DNA from: Ciceribacter sp. T2.26MG-112.2
GTDB lineage: Bacteria > Pseudomonadota > Alphaproteobacteria > Rhizobiales > Rhizobiaceae
NCBI RefSeq assembly: GCF_900492205.1
Contig: NZ_UEYQ01000004.1
Span: 62,001 to 126,000, forward strand
DNA: 64,000 nt
Direction: 5' to 3'
Part shown: positions 9,137 to 18,520 of the stretch, piece by piece
Numbering within the stretch: the first letter of the stretch is position 1
How the letters are laid out: each line of letters begins with the position of its first letter
Position numbers and translations under genes: made by a program
The notes under the pieces: generated by a model
Database searches by the model: none
Told to the model about the DNA's origin: nothing
What the model saw: only the letters and a program-made list of their open reading frames with translations

Positions 9137-10243
9137 ATGACACAGCTTTCGCTTCGCGACGTGCGCAAGGCCTTCGGCGGACTTGAGGTCATCAAGGGCA
9201 TCAACCTCGATGTCGAGGACGGCGAATTTGTCGTTTTCGTCGGCCCTTCCGGTTGCGGCAAGTCGACCATGCTGAGGATGATCGCCGGGCTCGAGGACCT
9301 CACGAGCGGCCAGATCAACATCGCCGGCCACGACGTCACCCGCACCCCCCCGTCCAGGCGGGAGATCGCCATGGTGTTCCAGTCCTACGCGCTGTTCCCG
9401 CACATGACGGTGGCCGAGAACATCGGCTTCGGGCTGAAACTGAACAAGCGTCCCAAGGAGGAGATCGCAAGGCGCGTCGGTAATGTGGCGGGTGTTCTGC
9501 AGATAGAGGCCTTGCTCGAGCGCACGCCGCGTGAACTTTCCGGCGGTCAGCGCCAGCGGGTGGCGATCGGGCGGGCGATCATCCGCGAACCGAAGGTGTT
9601 CCTTTTCGACGAGCCCTTGTCCAATCTCGATGCGGCGCTGAGGGTGCAGATGCGCCTTGAGATTGCGCGTCTGCACAAGCGGCTTGGCGCGACCATGATC
9701 TATGTCACCCACGACCAGACGGAGGCGATGACCTTGGCCGACCGGATCGTGGTTTTCAATCATGGTCGGATCGAGCAGGTCGGTGCTCCCATGGAGCTAT
9801 ATGAGCGGCCGGCCAACATGTTTGTCGCCGGCTTCATCGGCGCGCCCGCGATGAATTTTCTGCCCGCCAGGCTCGATCATGCGGGCGCGCGCAGCGTCAT
9901 CCGGTTGGGCGACGCATCAATCCCGCTTGGAGCGCTGCCACAAGGTGCGGGGGGCGATGTCACCCTGGGCATTAGGCCCGAGCATCTTTCGCTTGTCGCT
10001 GACGGGGAGGGGCTCATGCCGGCCCGCGTCGAGATCGTCGAACATCTGGGTGCCGAGACCTATGCCTATGTCGAGATCGCTGACCCGATGGCAACGCTGA
10101 CGGTCTCGTTGCCGGCATCTGCTGGCGTGAAGCCCGGCGACCGCGTTTCGCTGCACTTCGATCTTTCGAACCTGCATGTGTTCGACCGCGACGGCGTGGC
10201 GATCCAAAAGGCCACTACCAGTTCCTCTGCGCCGGCAAGATAA
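9137..10243 (+). CDS. Sugar ABC transporter ATP-binding protein (UgpC/MalK type)
   Basis: 368 aa. Walker [10 protein letters not shown] (about 36-44), signature [15 protein letters not shown], Walker [12 protein letters not shown], switch His in THDQTEAM. The C-terminal part from about 240 is the TOBE/regulatory domain (IRPEHLSL). It energises the permeases at 7411-9133. Its stop faces the altronate dehydratase gene across only 30 bp. No strong terminator is visible between the two convergent genes. Confidence 0.94.
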   Translation: MTQLSLRDVRKAFGGLEVIKGINLDVEDGEFVVFVGPSGCGKSTMLRMIAGLEDLTSGQINIAGHDVTRTPPSRREIAMVFQSYALFPHMTVAENIGFGLKLNKRPKEEIARRVGNVAGVLQIEALLERTPRELSGGQRQRVAIGRAIIREPKVFLFDEPLSNLDAALRVQMRLEIARLHKRLGATMIYVTHDQTEAMTLADRIVVFNHGRIEQVGAPMELYERPANMFVAGFIGAPAMNFLPARLDHAGARSVIRLGDASIPLGALPQGAGGDVTLGIRPEHLSLVADGEGLMPARVEIVEHLGAETYAYVEIADPMATLTVSLPASAGVKPGDRVSLHFDLSNLHVFDRDGVAIQKATTSSSAPAR

Positions 10244-10273
10244 CGGCTGCCCCGTGCCGGTGAATTGGCGGGA

Positions 10274-11800
10274 TTACATTACCGCGCCGATCTGCCAGGG
10301 GACGAATTCGTTGCGGCCGTAGCCGAGTTCTTCCGACTTGGTGGGTTTGCCGGAGGCGACGGCGAGTATGGTTTCGAAGATCTCGCGACCCTTTTCCTCA
10401 AGCGATACGCCCTCGATGATGTCGCCGCAATTGATGTCCATGTCGTCCGGCATGCGGGCGAAGAGCTGGCTGTTGGTGGCGAGCTTGATCGACGGGACGG
10501 GCTTGCAGCCATAGGCCGAACCGCGGCCGGTGGTGAAACAGAGCATGTTGGCGCCGCCGGCGACCTGGCCGGTGGCGGCCACCGGATCATAGCCGGGCGT
10601 ATCCATGTAGACGAAACCCTTGCGGTCGATGCGCTCGGCATAGCGGTAGACGCCGCGCAGCGTCGAGTTGCCGCCCTTGGCGACGGCACCCAGCGACTTT
10701 TCGAGGATCGTCGTCAGGCCGCCCGCCTTGTTGCCGGGGGACGGGTTGTTGTTCATCTCGCCGCCGTTGCGCTTGGTGTAGTCCTCCCACCAGTGGATGA
10801 GGTCGACGATCTTCTGCCCCACTTCGACGCTTTCGGCGCGGCGGGTCAGCAGGTGTTCGGCGCCATAGATCTCCGGGGTCTCGGAGAGGATCGTGGTGCC
10901 GCCTTGGCGGACCAGCATGTCGGCGGCGACGCCGAGCGCGGGATTGGCGGTCAGTCCCGAATAGCCGTCGGAGCCGCCGCATTGCAGGGCGAGCACAAGC
11001 TCGGCGGCCGAAATCGGTTCGCGTACCGAGCGGGCGGCAAACGGCAGCATGTCGCGGATGCGGGCGACGCCGGCCTCGACCGCCTTGCGGGTGCCGCCGA
11101 TCTCCTGGATCGTCAGCGACTGGAAGTGGTCGCCCTCGACAATGCCGTAGGTGTCCTTCATCCGCGGGATCTGGAAGACCTCGCAGCCAAGGCCGATCAG
11201 CAGCACGGCGGCAAAATTCGGATGGCTGGCATAACCCCATTGCGTGCGCGCCAGGATATCGAAGGCCTCGCCCTTTCCGGCCATGCCGCATCCCTGGCCA
11301 TGCGGCAGGGGAACGACACCGTCGATGCCGGGATAGTCGGCGAGAATGCCCGAGCGGTTGATCTCGTCGGCGACATAGTCGACGACGGTGGCGGAACAGT
11401 TCACCGAAGACAGGATGCCGATATAATTGCGCGTGCCGGCGCGGCCGTCGCCACGGCGGAAGCCTTGGAAAAAGGCGGGCACTTCGCCTGGCTGCAGGCC
11501 TTCGGCCGGTTTTGCGTCGGCGGCGAAGGCGTAGTCGCGTTCGAAGTCGTCGCCGATCGTGACATTCTTCTCATGCACCCACTCGCCCGGCTGGATATCG
11601 CCGGAAGCAAAGCCGATCACCTGGCCGAACTTGCGGATCGGCTCTCCGCGGGAGATCGGGCGGCTTGCGACCTTGTGGCCTCGGGGGATGCGGGCAAGGG
11701 CCGCGATTTCGCCCTCGACCGGGCTGCCTGCCGGCAGGTCGGCTATGGCGACCACAACATTGTCCTGCGCATTGAGCCGTAAAGTCTTCTTCGCCGTCAT
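10274..11800 (-). CDS. uxaA: Altronate dehydratase (UxaA family)
   Basis: 508 aa. Dehydrates D-altronate to 2-keto-3-deoxygluconate. N-terminal SAF domain (about 1-95, with DNVVVAIADL and RKFGQVIGFA), then the large UxaA/GarD catalytic domain containing GTRNYIGILSSVNCSATV, ALQCGGSDGYSG and NPSPGNKAGG. E. coli UxaA is about 495 aa and carries the same motifs; galactarate dehydratase GarD is the close alternative. The start is supported by GGAGGTGTGAC before the ATG. One base separates it from the upstream Zn-dehydrogenase stop. It is last in a seven-gene run with TRAP transporter and hexonate oxidoreductases, which favours altronate. Confidence 0.88.
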   Translation of the reverse strand: MTAKKTLRLNAQDNVVVAIADLPAGSPVEGEIAALARIPRGHKVASRPISRGEPIRKFGQVIGFASGDIQPGEWVHEKNVTIGDDFERDYAFAADAKPAEGLQPGEVPAFFQGFRRGDGRAGTRNYIGILSSVNCSATVVDYVADEINRSGILADYPGIDGVVPLPHGQGCGMAGKGEAFDILARTQWGYASHPNFAAVLLIGLGCEVFQIPRMKDTYGIVEGDHFQSLTIQEIGGTRKAVEAGVARIRDMLPFAARSVREPISAAELVLALQCGGSDGYSGLTANPALGVAADMLVRQGGTTILSETPEIYGAEHLLTRRAESVEVGQKIVDLIHWWEDYTKRNGGEMNNNPSPGNKAGGLTTILEKSLGAVAKGGNSTLRGVYRYAERIDRKGFVYMDTPGYDPVAATGQVAGGANMLCFTTGRGSAYGCKPVPSIKLATNSQLFARMPDDMDINCGDIIEGVSLEEKGREIFETILAVASGKPTKSEELGYGRNEFVPWQIGAVM

Positions 11801-11801
11801 G

Positions 11802-12812
11802 TCACACCTCCAGAATAGCCTTGATCACGCCGGCTTGCGGGCGCGACCATTGAGCAAAGAGTTCCACCCCGTCCTCCAGTCTGCCCCGATGGGTATTGAG
11901 GGCCCGGGTCGGCACCCGGCCGGCCTCGATCTGGCGCACGACCTCGGCGAAGTCGTCGGGCTGGGCATTGCGGCTGGCCAGAAGTGTCACTTCCCGCTTG
12001 TGAAATTCGGGATCGGCGAAGGTGATGTCCTGGCGGACGACGGAAAGCAGCACATAGCGTGCGCCGTGATTGAGGAAATGGAAGCCGCGCTGCATTGGCA
12101 CGGCGTTGCCGGTGGCGTCGATCACCACATCGTAGAATTCCCCGGCGGTGCGCCGGTCCGCTTCGCTCTCCGCCCCCTCGTCGGCCATCAGGATTTCGTC
12201 CGCTCCAAGACGCTCGAGGGCGAAGGCCAGGCGGTCCTCGCGGGTGTCCATCACGGTCACATGCGCGCCGCGGGCCTTGGCGAAGATGATCGCCGACATG
12301 CCGATAGGGCCGGAGCCGGTGACGAGCACGCGGTCCTGTGCGCCAAGATTGCTCCGTTTCACCCCATGGGCGCCGATTGCCAGGAATTCGATCATGGCGG
12401 CGTCTTCCAGCGGGATGCCGCCGGTCGGCACGACATTCTGTTCAGGCACAGAGACATAGTCCGCCATCCCGCCATCGCAGTGGACGCCGAGCACGCGGAT
12501 GTTGCAGCAGGCATTGGTCAGCCCCTTGCGGCAGGCCTGGCAGGCGCCACAGGAAAGATAGGGAACGATGTAGACCGGTTCGCCCGCCTTCAGGCGGCTG
12601 CCGGCGGGCGCCTCCTCGACCGTGCCGGAGAGTTCGTGACCCATCACCCGCGGATATTCGAGGAAGGGATGCTTGCCGGCGAAGATATGGAAATCCGTTC
12701 CGCAAATGCCGACATGGCGGATGCGCACCAGAACCTCGCCCTCCTTGCGGACGGGTTCGGGACGCGAGACGAGCGAGAGACGGCCGGGTTCGTCGCAGAC
12801 GAGCGCTTTCAT
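11802..12812 (-). CDS. Zinc-dependent alcohol dehydrogenase, L-galactonate 5-dehydrogenase-like (LgoD/RspB group)
   Basis: 336 aa, MDR family. Catalytic-zinc ligands GICGTD and GHE, structural-zinc cysteines in CGACQACRKGLTNAC, NAD motif GSGPIG. The stretches FADPEFHKREVTLLASRNA and GVHCDGGMADYVSVPE closely follow E. coli LgoD (YjjN), which oxidises L-galactonate to D-tagaturonate. The family start (MKALVCDEPG) overlaps the reductase stop by 4 bp; the frame stays open upstream but that extension lies in the neighbouring gene. Next to a UxuB/UxaB-type reductase and UxaA, a tagaturonate-forming role makes a complete route. Threonine- or sorbitol-type substrates remain possible. Confidence 0.85.
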   Translation of the reverse strand: MKALVCDEPGRLSLVSRPEPVRKEGEVLVRIRHVGICGTDFHIFAGKHPFLEYPRVMGHELSGTVEEAPAGSRLKAGEPVYIVPYLSCGACQACRKGLTNACCNIRVLGVHCDGGMADYVSVPEQNVVPTGGIPLEDAAMIEFLAIGAHGVKRSNLGAQDRVLVTGSGPIGMSAIIFAKARGAHVTVMDTREDRLAFALERLGADEILMADEGAESEADRRTAGEFYDVVIDATGNAVPMQRGFHFLNHGARYVLLSVVRQDITFADPEFHKREVTLLASRNAQPDDFAEVVRQIEAGRVPTRALNTHRGRLEDGVELFAQWSRPQAGVIKAILEV

Positions 12813-14236
12813 GGGTTGTTCCTGGTTGACTTGGATGCGAGAGCTTCGAGTTCGGCATTGATCCGGTCGCGCCAGCCTCGGGCGGCGACGAGTTCGGGCG
12901 GAAAGAGCCCGGGTATGGCGAGGAAGGCGGCGGAAGGATCGGCCGGGTCGAGCGAGCTTGCGGCTGCCAGGATTTCTTCGCGGCGCGGATCGTCGCAATC
13001 CATGCGTTTGCGCACCACGGCGATCCAGAGCGCCACGACATGGGCGAATTCGGCCGCCTCGCCGCCGGAGGTCAGAGCTTCCACTGCCGCGGCAAAGATG
13101 CGCTGCGGCAGTTTCTGGCTGCAATCCATGGCGATCTGGATGTTACGATGGGCAATTGCCGGATTGGCGAAGCGTTCGATCAGCTGCCGCTGGTATTCAT
13201 CGAGATCGATGCCGGCGACCGGATCGAGCGTCGGTACCACCGCTTTCATGTGTCGCCGCACCTGGTCGACGAGTTCGGGCACGGCCATGACGTCACGAAC
13301 ATATTCCAGGCCGTTCAGCAGGCCGAGATGGGCGATCAGCGTGTGGGAGCCGTTGAGCAGCCTGAGCTTCATCTTTTCATAGGGCTCGACCTCGCTGGCG
13401 AAGATCGCGCCGCCGGCCTCCCAGGCGGGGCGGCCGCAGACGAAGTCGTCCTCGATCACCCATTGCAGGAAAGGCTCGGTCTCGAGCGCCAGGCTGTCCT
13501 TGGCGCCGATGAGCGTTTCGGCAAGGGAGCGGGTGGCCTCGGTCGCGGCGGGAACGATACGGTCCACCATGCTGCAGGGAAAGGAGCCATTGTCGGAAAT
13601 CCAGCGGGCAAGGTCCGGGTCGCGGCGTTCGGCCATATCCAGCACCAGGCGGCGGACAATCTTGCCGTTTGACGGAAGATTGTCACAGCAAAGCACGGTG
13701 AAGGGCGACACGCCCGTGGCGCGGCGCAGCGCCAGTCCCTCGACCAGGAAACCGAGCACGCCGGTCGGGGCGTGCGGATGGGCAAGGTCGGCGGCAATGG
13801 CGGGATGCGCGAGGTCCAGCCCGCCGGTCGCCGGATGCAGGCCATAGGCCTTTTCCGAGACGGTGAGCGTCACCACGCGGATCTCGGGATTGGCGAGATA
13901 GGCGAGCACTTTCTCGCTGTCGCGGGCCGCACAGACCCAGTCGACCGTTGCGCCGATCACTTCGGCGGCGTCGCCGGCGGCTCCCCGCACCACGATCGAG
14001 TAAAGGCCATCTTGAGCCTGAAGGGCCTCGACCGGCTCGGGAGAGCGCAGGTTGACGGCGACAATGCCCCAAGGTCCGAAAGAGGCGGCAAGCGCGCGCT
14101 GGGTGTAGACCGCCTGATGGGCGCGATGAAAGGCGCCGAGACCGATGTGAACAATGCCGGGGCGAAGGGCCGCCCGGTCGTAGGTGGGCCGGGCGACGGA
14201 AGCGGGCAGGGTGGTCGAGCGAGAGAGACGTTCCAT
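12809..14236 (-). CDS. uxuB: Fructuronate/tagaturonate reductase (mannitol dehydrogenase family, UxuB-like)
   Basis: 475 aa from the chosen ATG, near the 486 aa of E. coli UxuB. Conserved stretches include PGIVHIGLGAFHRAHQAVYT (N-terminal Rossmann), MVDRIVPAAT, QWVIEDDFV and KLRLLNGSH with the catalytic Lys region. It interconverts keto-uronates and aldonates (fructuronate/mannonate or tagaturonate/altronate). Longer in-frame starts reach 14314 (TTG), but family alignment places the start at MERLSRSTT; no strong Shine-Dalgarno decides it. It overlaps the downstream dehydrogenase by 4 bp. In this operon, reduction of tagaturonate to altronate would feed UxaA. Confidence 0.87.
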   Translation of the reverse strand: MERLSRSTTLPASVARPTYDRAALRPGIVHIGLGAFHRAHQAVYTQRALAASFGPWGIVAVNLRSPEPVEALQAQDGLYSIVVRGAAGDAAEVIGATVDWVCAARDSEKVLAYLANPEIRVVTLTVSEKAYGLHPATGGLDLAHPAIAADLAHPHAPTGVLGFLVEGLALRRATGVSPFTVLCCDNLPSNGKIVRRLVLDMAERRDPDLARWISDNGSFPCSMVDRIVPAATEATRSLAETLIGAKDSLALETEPFLQWVIEDDFVCGRPAWEAGGAIFASEVEPYEKMKLRLLNGSHTLIAHLGLLNGLEYVRDVMAVPELVDQVRRHMKAVVPTLDPVAGIDLDEYQRQLIERFANPAIAHRNIQIAMDCSQKLPQRIFAAAVEALTSGGEAAEFAHVVALWIAVVRKRMDCDDPRREEILAAASSLDPADPSAAFLAIPGLFPPELVAARGWRDRINAELEALASKSTRNNP

Positions 14237-14306
14237 GGTCAGGCCAATCCAGTGTGAGAGTGAAGCGGGGTGCATTCGATGCGGCGCAGTGTCCTGCCCT
14301 CCTGGT

Positions 14307-15356
14307 TCATTCAACGCCAGCGAAAGTGAGCTGCACCTTGCAGGCTAGGGAGCGGTCCCCGGCCTGTTCGAAGGCCTCGACCGCTTGTTCGAGCGGAAAT
14401 GCATGGGAAATGATCGGCCTGACGTCGATCGTCCGGGTGGAGATCAGCGCCACGGCCCCGGCGAATTCGCGATCGAAGCGTTGCGAACCGCGCCAGACGA
14501 TTTCCTTGCCGACCAGCGCATTGAGGGGAATGGTGATGTCGCCGGTGACGCCGACCTGGACGATGGTGCCGCGCGGCTTCACCGCGGCGAAGGCCGAGCG
14601 CAGCGCCGGGCCGGCCGCCGAACAGTCGAACACCACGTCGAACCGGCCCTTGTCGACTTGCCAGGGCGAGAGGCCATCGGGATCTGTCGCCACGTTGATC
14701 GTCGTGGTCGCGCCCATGGCCGGGGCGCGAGACAGGGCGGCGTCGCTGAGGTCGGTGGCGACAATTTCATCGGCGCCGGCATGGCGCACGGCGGCGATCG
14801 TCAAAAGTCCGATCGGGCCGGCGCCGCAGACGAGCACGCTGGCGCCGCTCAGATCGCCGGCCTGGGCGGCCGCATGCAGGCACACCGCCAGCGGCTCGGC
14901 GCAGGCCGCTTCTCCGGGCGTGATGCCCTCGGCGACGGGATGGCACTGGATCGCCGGAACGATGAGGCGGTCGCGAAGCAGGCCCTGTTCGTGCGGCAGG
15001 CGCATGGCGCTGCCCATGAAGCGCATCGACAGGCAATGGATCGGCTGGCCGATGCCGCAATAGTGGCACTGGCCGCACGGCTGCGACGGGTTGACGGCGA
15101 CCAGCATTCCGGGCGCGATGCCGACAACATCCTCGCTGATGGTTTCAACATGGCCCGAGGCCTCATGGCCGGCGATGATCGGCTCGCGCACGCGCACCGG
15201 CCCGAACCCGCCATCCTGGTAGTAGTGGAGATCCGATCCGCAGATGCCGCCGGCGGCCATGCGCAGCAGGACCTCTCCGGCCCTGAGTTCAGGAAGGTCC
15301 TCGGTCTCGATCCGCAAATCGCGTTGTCCGTGAAGTCGCGCCACCCGCGTCAGCAT
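14307..15356 (-). CDS. idnD: L-idonate 5-dehydrogenase (zinc MDR family)
   Basis: 349 aa from the ATG at 15356. Motifs are GGICGSDLHYYQDGGFG, GHEASG, four structural-zinc cysteines in QPCGQCHYCGIGQPIHC, and NAD-binding GAGPIGLL. The GSDLHYY and SMRFMGSAMR stretches are typical of L-idonate 5-dehydrogenase, which yields 5-keto-D-gluconate. It lies between the TRAP permease (70 bp upstream) and the UxuB-like gene, so a second C6 aldonate probably enters the same pathway. A sorbitol/xylitol dehydrogenase is a less likely reading. Confidence 0.85.
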   Translation of the reverse strand: MLTRVARLHGQRDLRIETEDLPELRAGEVLLRMAAGGICGSDLHYYQDGGFGPVRVREPIIAGHEASGHVETISEDVVGIAPGMLVAVNPSQPCGQCHYCGIGQPIHCLSMRFMGSAMRLPHEQGLLRDRLIVPAIQCHPVAEGITPGEAACAEPLAVCLHAAAQAGDLSGASVLVCGAGPIGLLTIAAVRHAGADEIVATDLSDAALSRAPAMGATTTINVATDPDGLSPWQVDKGRFDVVFDCSAAGPALRSAFAAVKPRGTIVQVGVTGDITIPLNALVGKEIVWRGSQRFDREFAGAVALISTRTIDVRPIISHAFPLEQAVEAFEQAGDRSLACKVQLTFAGVE

Positions 15357-15426
15357 GTCCGAAACTTTCTTTCTGTCCTTGAAATGAGCGGTCTTGCCCG
15401 CGCGCCGGGGCACGCGGGCTTATTTG

Positions 15427-16833
15427 TCAGCGGATCAGGCCAAGCTGCGTCGGCAGCCAGAGCGTGAGGGCCGGAATGAAGGTGATCAACAGCAGGGCGA
15501 CGAACAGCGGGATCATCCAGGGCAGGATGGCCATGGTCGTGCGTTCCACCGACAATTTCGAGATCCGCGACAGCACGAACAGCACCATGCCGACCGGCGG
15601 GGTCAAGAGACCGATCATCAGGTTCAAGGTGATGATCAGACCGAGATGCACCGGGTCGATACCGTAGCGGGCCGCGACCGGCATGAGGATCGGCACCAGG
15701 ATGGAGATGGCGGCGATCGTGTCGAGGAAGGCGCCGATGATCAGCAGCAGGATGTTGACCAGGATGAGGAAGGTCCACCAGTTGTCTGTCAGCGAGAACA
15801 TGAAGTCGGAGAACAACTGGGCCGCCTGACTGACCGTCAAAAGCCAGGCGAAGATCGAGGCTGCCGTGACGATGAACAGCACCGAAGCCGTCGTCTCGAT
15901 CGTGTCGAACGAGGCCTTGGCCAGCGCCCTGAAGGTCATGGTGCGGTAGCGTACCAGGCCGAGGAACAGCGACCAGATCACCGCAGCGACAGCCGCTTCC
16001 GTGGGCGTGAACCAGCCCATGGTCATGCCGCCGATCAGAAGAACCGGGGTCATCAGCGCCATGACCGCGTGGAAATCGAAAAACCAGTCGAGCGCGACGA
16101 GCAGGACCAGCCCGATCAACACCGCGACATTGACGGACAGTCCCGCCATGATCAGCAGATAGATCGCCGCGGGGAAGCACAGAACGATGACGATCTCGAG
16201 CGAGGCGCCCATCAGCCGGCGCAGTTCGAACGGCGTGTCCGAACCCCAGCCCTTGCGACGGGCAAAGATGTAGACGGTCAGCATCAGCAGCGCAGTCATG
16301 ACGATGCCGGGCAGAATGCCGGCCATGAACAGCGCGCCGATCGAGGCATTGGCCATCATGCCGTAGATGACGAAGGGCAGCGAGGGCGGGAAGATGGGGC
16401 CGAGCGTGGCCGAGGCGGCGGTGACGCCGACGGCTGCCTCGACCGGATAGCCGTGATCCTTCATTGCCTTGATTTCGATCGTGCCGATGCCGGCGGCATC
16501 GGCAAGTGCGGTGCCGGACATGCCGGAGAAGACCACCGAGCCGATGATGTTGACCTGGGCCAGGCCGCCCTTCATCCAGCCGACCAGCGACAGGGCGAAA
16601 TGGTAGATGCGTCCGGTGACGCCGGCGATGTTCATCAGATTGCCGGCCAGGATGAAGAAGGGCACGGCGATCAGCGGAAAGCTCTCGACGCCGGCGATCA
16701 TGCGCTGCGCGGCGATGATATCGGGGGCGACGCCGTAGACCAGGAGATAGGATAGCGAGGCAACGGCCATGGCGACGGCGACCGGCGTGCCGATGATCAT
16801 GAGCAAAAGGAAGGCACCGATGAGAAGCAGCAC
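15427..16833 (-). CDS. TRAP transporter large permease (DctM type)
   Basis: 468 aa, very hydrophobic, about 12 membrane spans; the start MLLLIGAFLLLMIIGTPVAVAM is typical of DctM. The start codon is GTG, preceded by AGGAG at a good distance and 4 bp after the small-subunit stop. It forms the Na+-coupled channel of a C4-dicarboxylate or sugar-acid TRAP importer. Placement beside hexonate dehydrogenases suggests it brings in an aldonate or uronate. Confidence 0.93.
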   Translation of the reverse strand: MLLLIGAFLLLMIIGTPVAVAMAVASLSYLLVYGVAPDIIAAQRMIAGVESFPLIAVPFFILAGNLMNIAGVTGRIYHFALSLVGWMKGGLAQVNIIGSVVFSGMSGTALADAAGIGTIEIKAMKDHGYPVEAAVGVTAASATLGPIFPPSLPFVIYGMMANASIGALFMAGILPGIVMTALLMLTVYIFARRKGWGSDTPFELRRLMGASLEIVIVLCFPAAIYLLIMAGLSVNVAVLIGLVLLVALDWFFDFHAVMALMTPVLLIGGMTMGWFTPTEAAVAAVIWSLFLGLVRYRTMTFRALAKASFDTIETTASVLFIVTAASIFAWLLTVSQAAQLFSDFMFSLTDNWWTFLILVNILLLIIGAFLDTIAAISILVPILMPVAARYGIDPVHLGLIITLNLMIGLLTPPVGMVLFVLSRISKLSVERTTMAILPWMIPLFVALLLITFIPALTLWLPTQLGLIR

Positions 16834-16837
16834 TGTT

Positions 16838-17413
16838 TTATACTCCTGCCGGAATGTCGGCTTCTTCAGCCTGCTCGCGAACCGTCTTTGCGCTGGTCAT
16901 GTCCTTGACGAGGTTCTGCACCGAACGGACGAACATCAGGGCGAAGGAGGCCAGCACCGTGTAGAAGACGAAGCCGCGCGGAAGGTCGACCGTGACCATG
17001 CGTTCGCTGCCCACCACTGCCACATAGCGCCACATCAGCCAGGTGGCGTAGGCGAAGAAGCCGATGACGACGAGATCCACGGCGCCTTGGAGAAGGCGTG
17101 CGGCGCGCTTCGACATCAGGCGATAAAGCAGGTCGACCTGGATATGGCGGCACATGCGCACGCACATGACCGAACCGAGAAAGACGATGACGACGAGACA
17201 GTTGGCGGCGATCTCCTCCGTCCAGGCCAGGCTGTTGTTCAAGGCATAGCGGGTGAAGAACTGCAGGAAGACGCAAGCCGCCATGCCCCAGAAGATGGCC
17301 AGCGTCAGCCAGTCCTCGATCGCGTAGCGCGAGAGATCGGCCGGGCCGGTGTCCTCCTCGAAGGCGTGCGCCATCTCGTCCACGCTGATCGGCGCGTGTT
17401 TTTGGTCGGTCAT
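16838..17413 (-). CDS. TRAP transporter small permease (DctQ type)
   Basis: 191 aa with four hydrophobic segments after a cytoplasmic N-terminus of about 35 residues. The EEIAANCLVVIVFLGSV segment holds the conserved E of DctQ proteins. It sits between the binding-protein and large-permease genes in the usual P-Q-M order. The N-terminus is somewhat longer than average, but the ATG at 17413 is the only good start. Confidence 0.9.
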   Translation of the reverse strand: MTDQKHAPISVDEMAHAFEEDTGPADLSRYAIEDWLTLAIFWGMAACVFLQFFTRYALNNSLAWTEEIAANCLVVIVFLGSVMCVRMCRHIQVDLLYRLMSKRAARLLQGAVDLVVIGFFAYATWLMWRYVAVVGSERMVTVDLPRGFVFYTVLASFALMFVRSVQNLVKDMTSAKTVREQAEEADIPAGV

Positions 17414-17450
17414 GGGAAAGCTCCAGCGAGCGGAATTTGCGAAGGTGAAA

Positions 17451-17473
17451 CCCGGCGCCGATGAGGCGCCGGG
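17451..17473 (-). other. Intercistronic stem-loop between dctP-like and dctQ-like genes
   Basis: CCCGGCGCC and GGCGCCGGG form a perfect 9-bp stem with a 5-nt loop (GATGA). On the coding (minus) strand it is followed by TTTCACC. It lies 10 bp after the binding-protein stop, so it may act as a partial terminator or 3' stabiliser that raises binding-protein level over the permeases. Confidence 0.6.
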
Positions 17474-17483
17474 AGTGGCGCGA

Positions 17484-18458
17484 TCACTGGACCGCGCGGA
17501 TGGCTTCCCAGTCGGCCTTGTCGTAGCCGAATTCCTCGAAGGTGACCTTTTCGAGAACGGTCTTCTCGAAGTCGGCCTTGTCGACCGTGACGACGTTGAT
17601 GCCTTTTTCCTTGAAGGTGTCGACCAGCTTGTTCTCGCGCTCTTCGATGATCTTGGTGGCGCGCGCGGCGGCTTCCTGCATCACCTCGGTGAAGATCGCC
17701 TTGTCTGCATCGGAGAGATTGCCCCACAGCGTCTTGGAAACGACGGTGTTCAGGTGGTCGACGATGTGGCCGGTGAGGACGATGTTCTTCTGCACCTCGT
17801 AGAACTTCTTGGCCTCGATGGTCGTCAGCGGATTTTCCTGGGCCTCGACGGTGCCGTTCTGCAGCGCCAGGTAGACTTCGGCAAAGGCGATCGGCGTGGT
17901 GTTGGCGCCGCAGGCGCGCGGCATGGCGAGATAGGCCGGGACGTCCGGAACGCGGATCTTCAGGCCGGCCATGTCGGCGCATTTCTCGATCGGCTTGTTG
18001 GAGGTCGTGTGGCGGGTGCCGTAATAGGTGACGGCGGTGATGTGGTTGCCGGTGGCATCCTCATAGCCCTTGGACAGGCGCTTGAATATGTCGCTTTTCG
18101 TGTAGGCCAGAAGATGGCTCGGGTCCCGGAAGATATAGGGGAAATAGGTGACGCCGATCGGCTTGAAGTCGCGTGCGGCGAAACTCGAGCCGGAAATGAT
18201 GATGTCGACGGTACCGAGCTTCAGGCCCTGGTTGATGTCGGCTTCCTTGCCGAGCTGCGAGGCCGGATAGACTTCGACCTTGTAGCGACCCTCGGTGCGC
18301 TTGGCGATCTCCTCGGCAGCCCATACCGATTCGGTATGGAATGGCTCCGAGGTCTCATAGACATGGGCCCATTTCAGCACCGTTTCGGCCTGAGCCGCCA
18401 GAGCCGACACCAGGATAAGCGCGGTTGCGCCAAGGATGGTCTTCAATCTGAATGTCAT
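17484..18458 (-). CDS. TRAP transporter substrate-binding protein (DctP type)
   Basis: 324 aa with a Sec signal peptide (MTFRLKTILGATALILVSA, cleavage after AQAE at about 23). DctP-family features: LKWAHVYETSEPFH at the mature start, and the substrate-carboxylate Arg region LKIRVPDVPAYLAM. It is the periplasmic receptor of the TRAP system at 15427-18458 and the first structural gene after the GntR regulator. Likely ligands are hexonates or hexuronates, inferred from the enzymes downstream. Confidence 0.93.
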   Translation of the reverse strand: MTFRLKTILGATALILVSALAAQAETVLKWAHVYETSEPFHTESVWAAEEIAKRTEGRYKVEVYPASQLGKEADINQGLKLGTVDIIISGSSFAARDFKPIGVTYFPYIFRDPSHLLAYTKSDIFKRLSKGYEDATGNHITAVTYYGTRHTTSNKPIEKCADMAGLKIRVPDVPAYLAMPRACGANTTPIAFAEVYLALQNGTVEAQENPLTTIEAKKFYEVQKNIVLTGHIVDHLNTVVSKTLWGNLSDADKAIFTEVMQEAAARATKIIEERENKLVDTFKEKGINVVTVDKADFEKTVLEKVTFEEFGYDKADWEAIRAVQ

Positions 18459-18520
18459 TCTTTCCTCCCGAAATTGATTTCAGACTTCTCTCTCCTGCTC
18501 CTCCGCTGAATGCGGCAGGA

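Noticed and set aside
12809..14314. Longer fructuronate reductase starting at TTG 14314
   Set aside because: The extra 26 residues have no family counterpart; the ATG at 14236 matches the UxuB N-terminus.
15394..16755. A 453-codon plus-strand frame opposite the DctM-type permease, very rich in Asp, Gln, Arg and His
   Set aside because: Antisense readings of hydrophobic membrane genes give exactly such charged sequence; the permease is secure.
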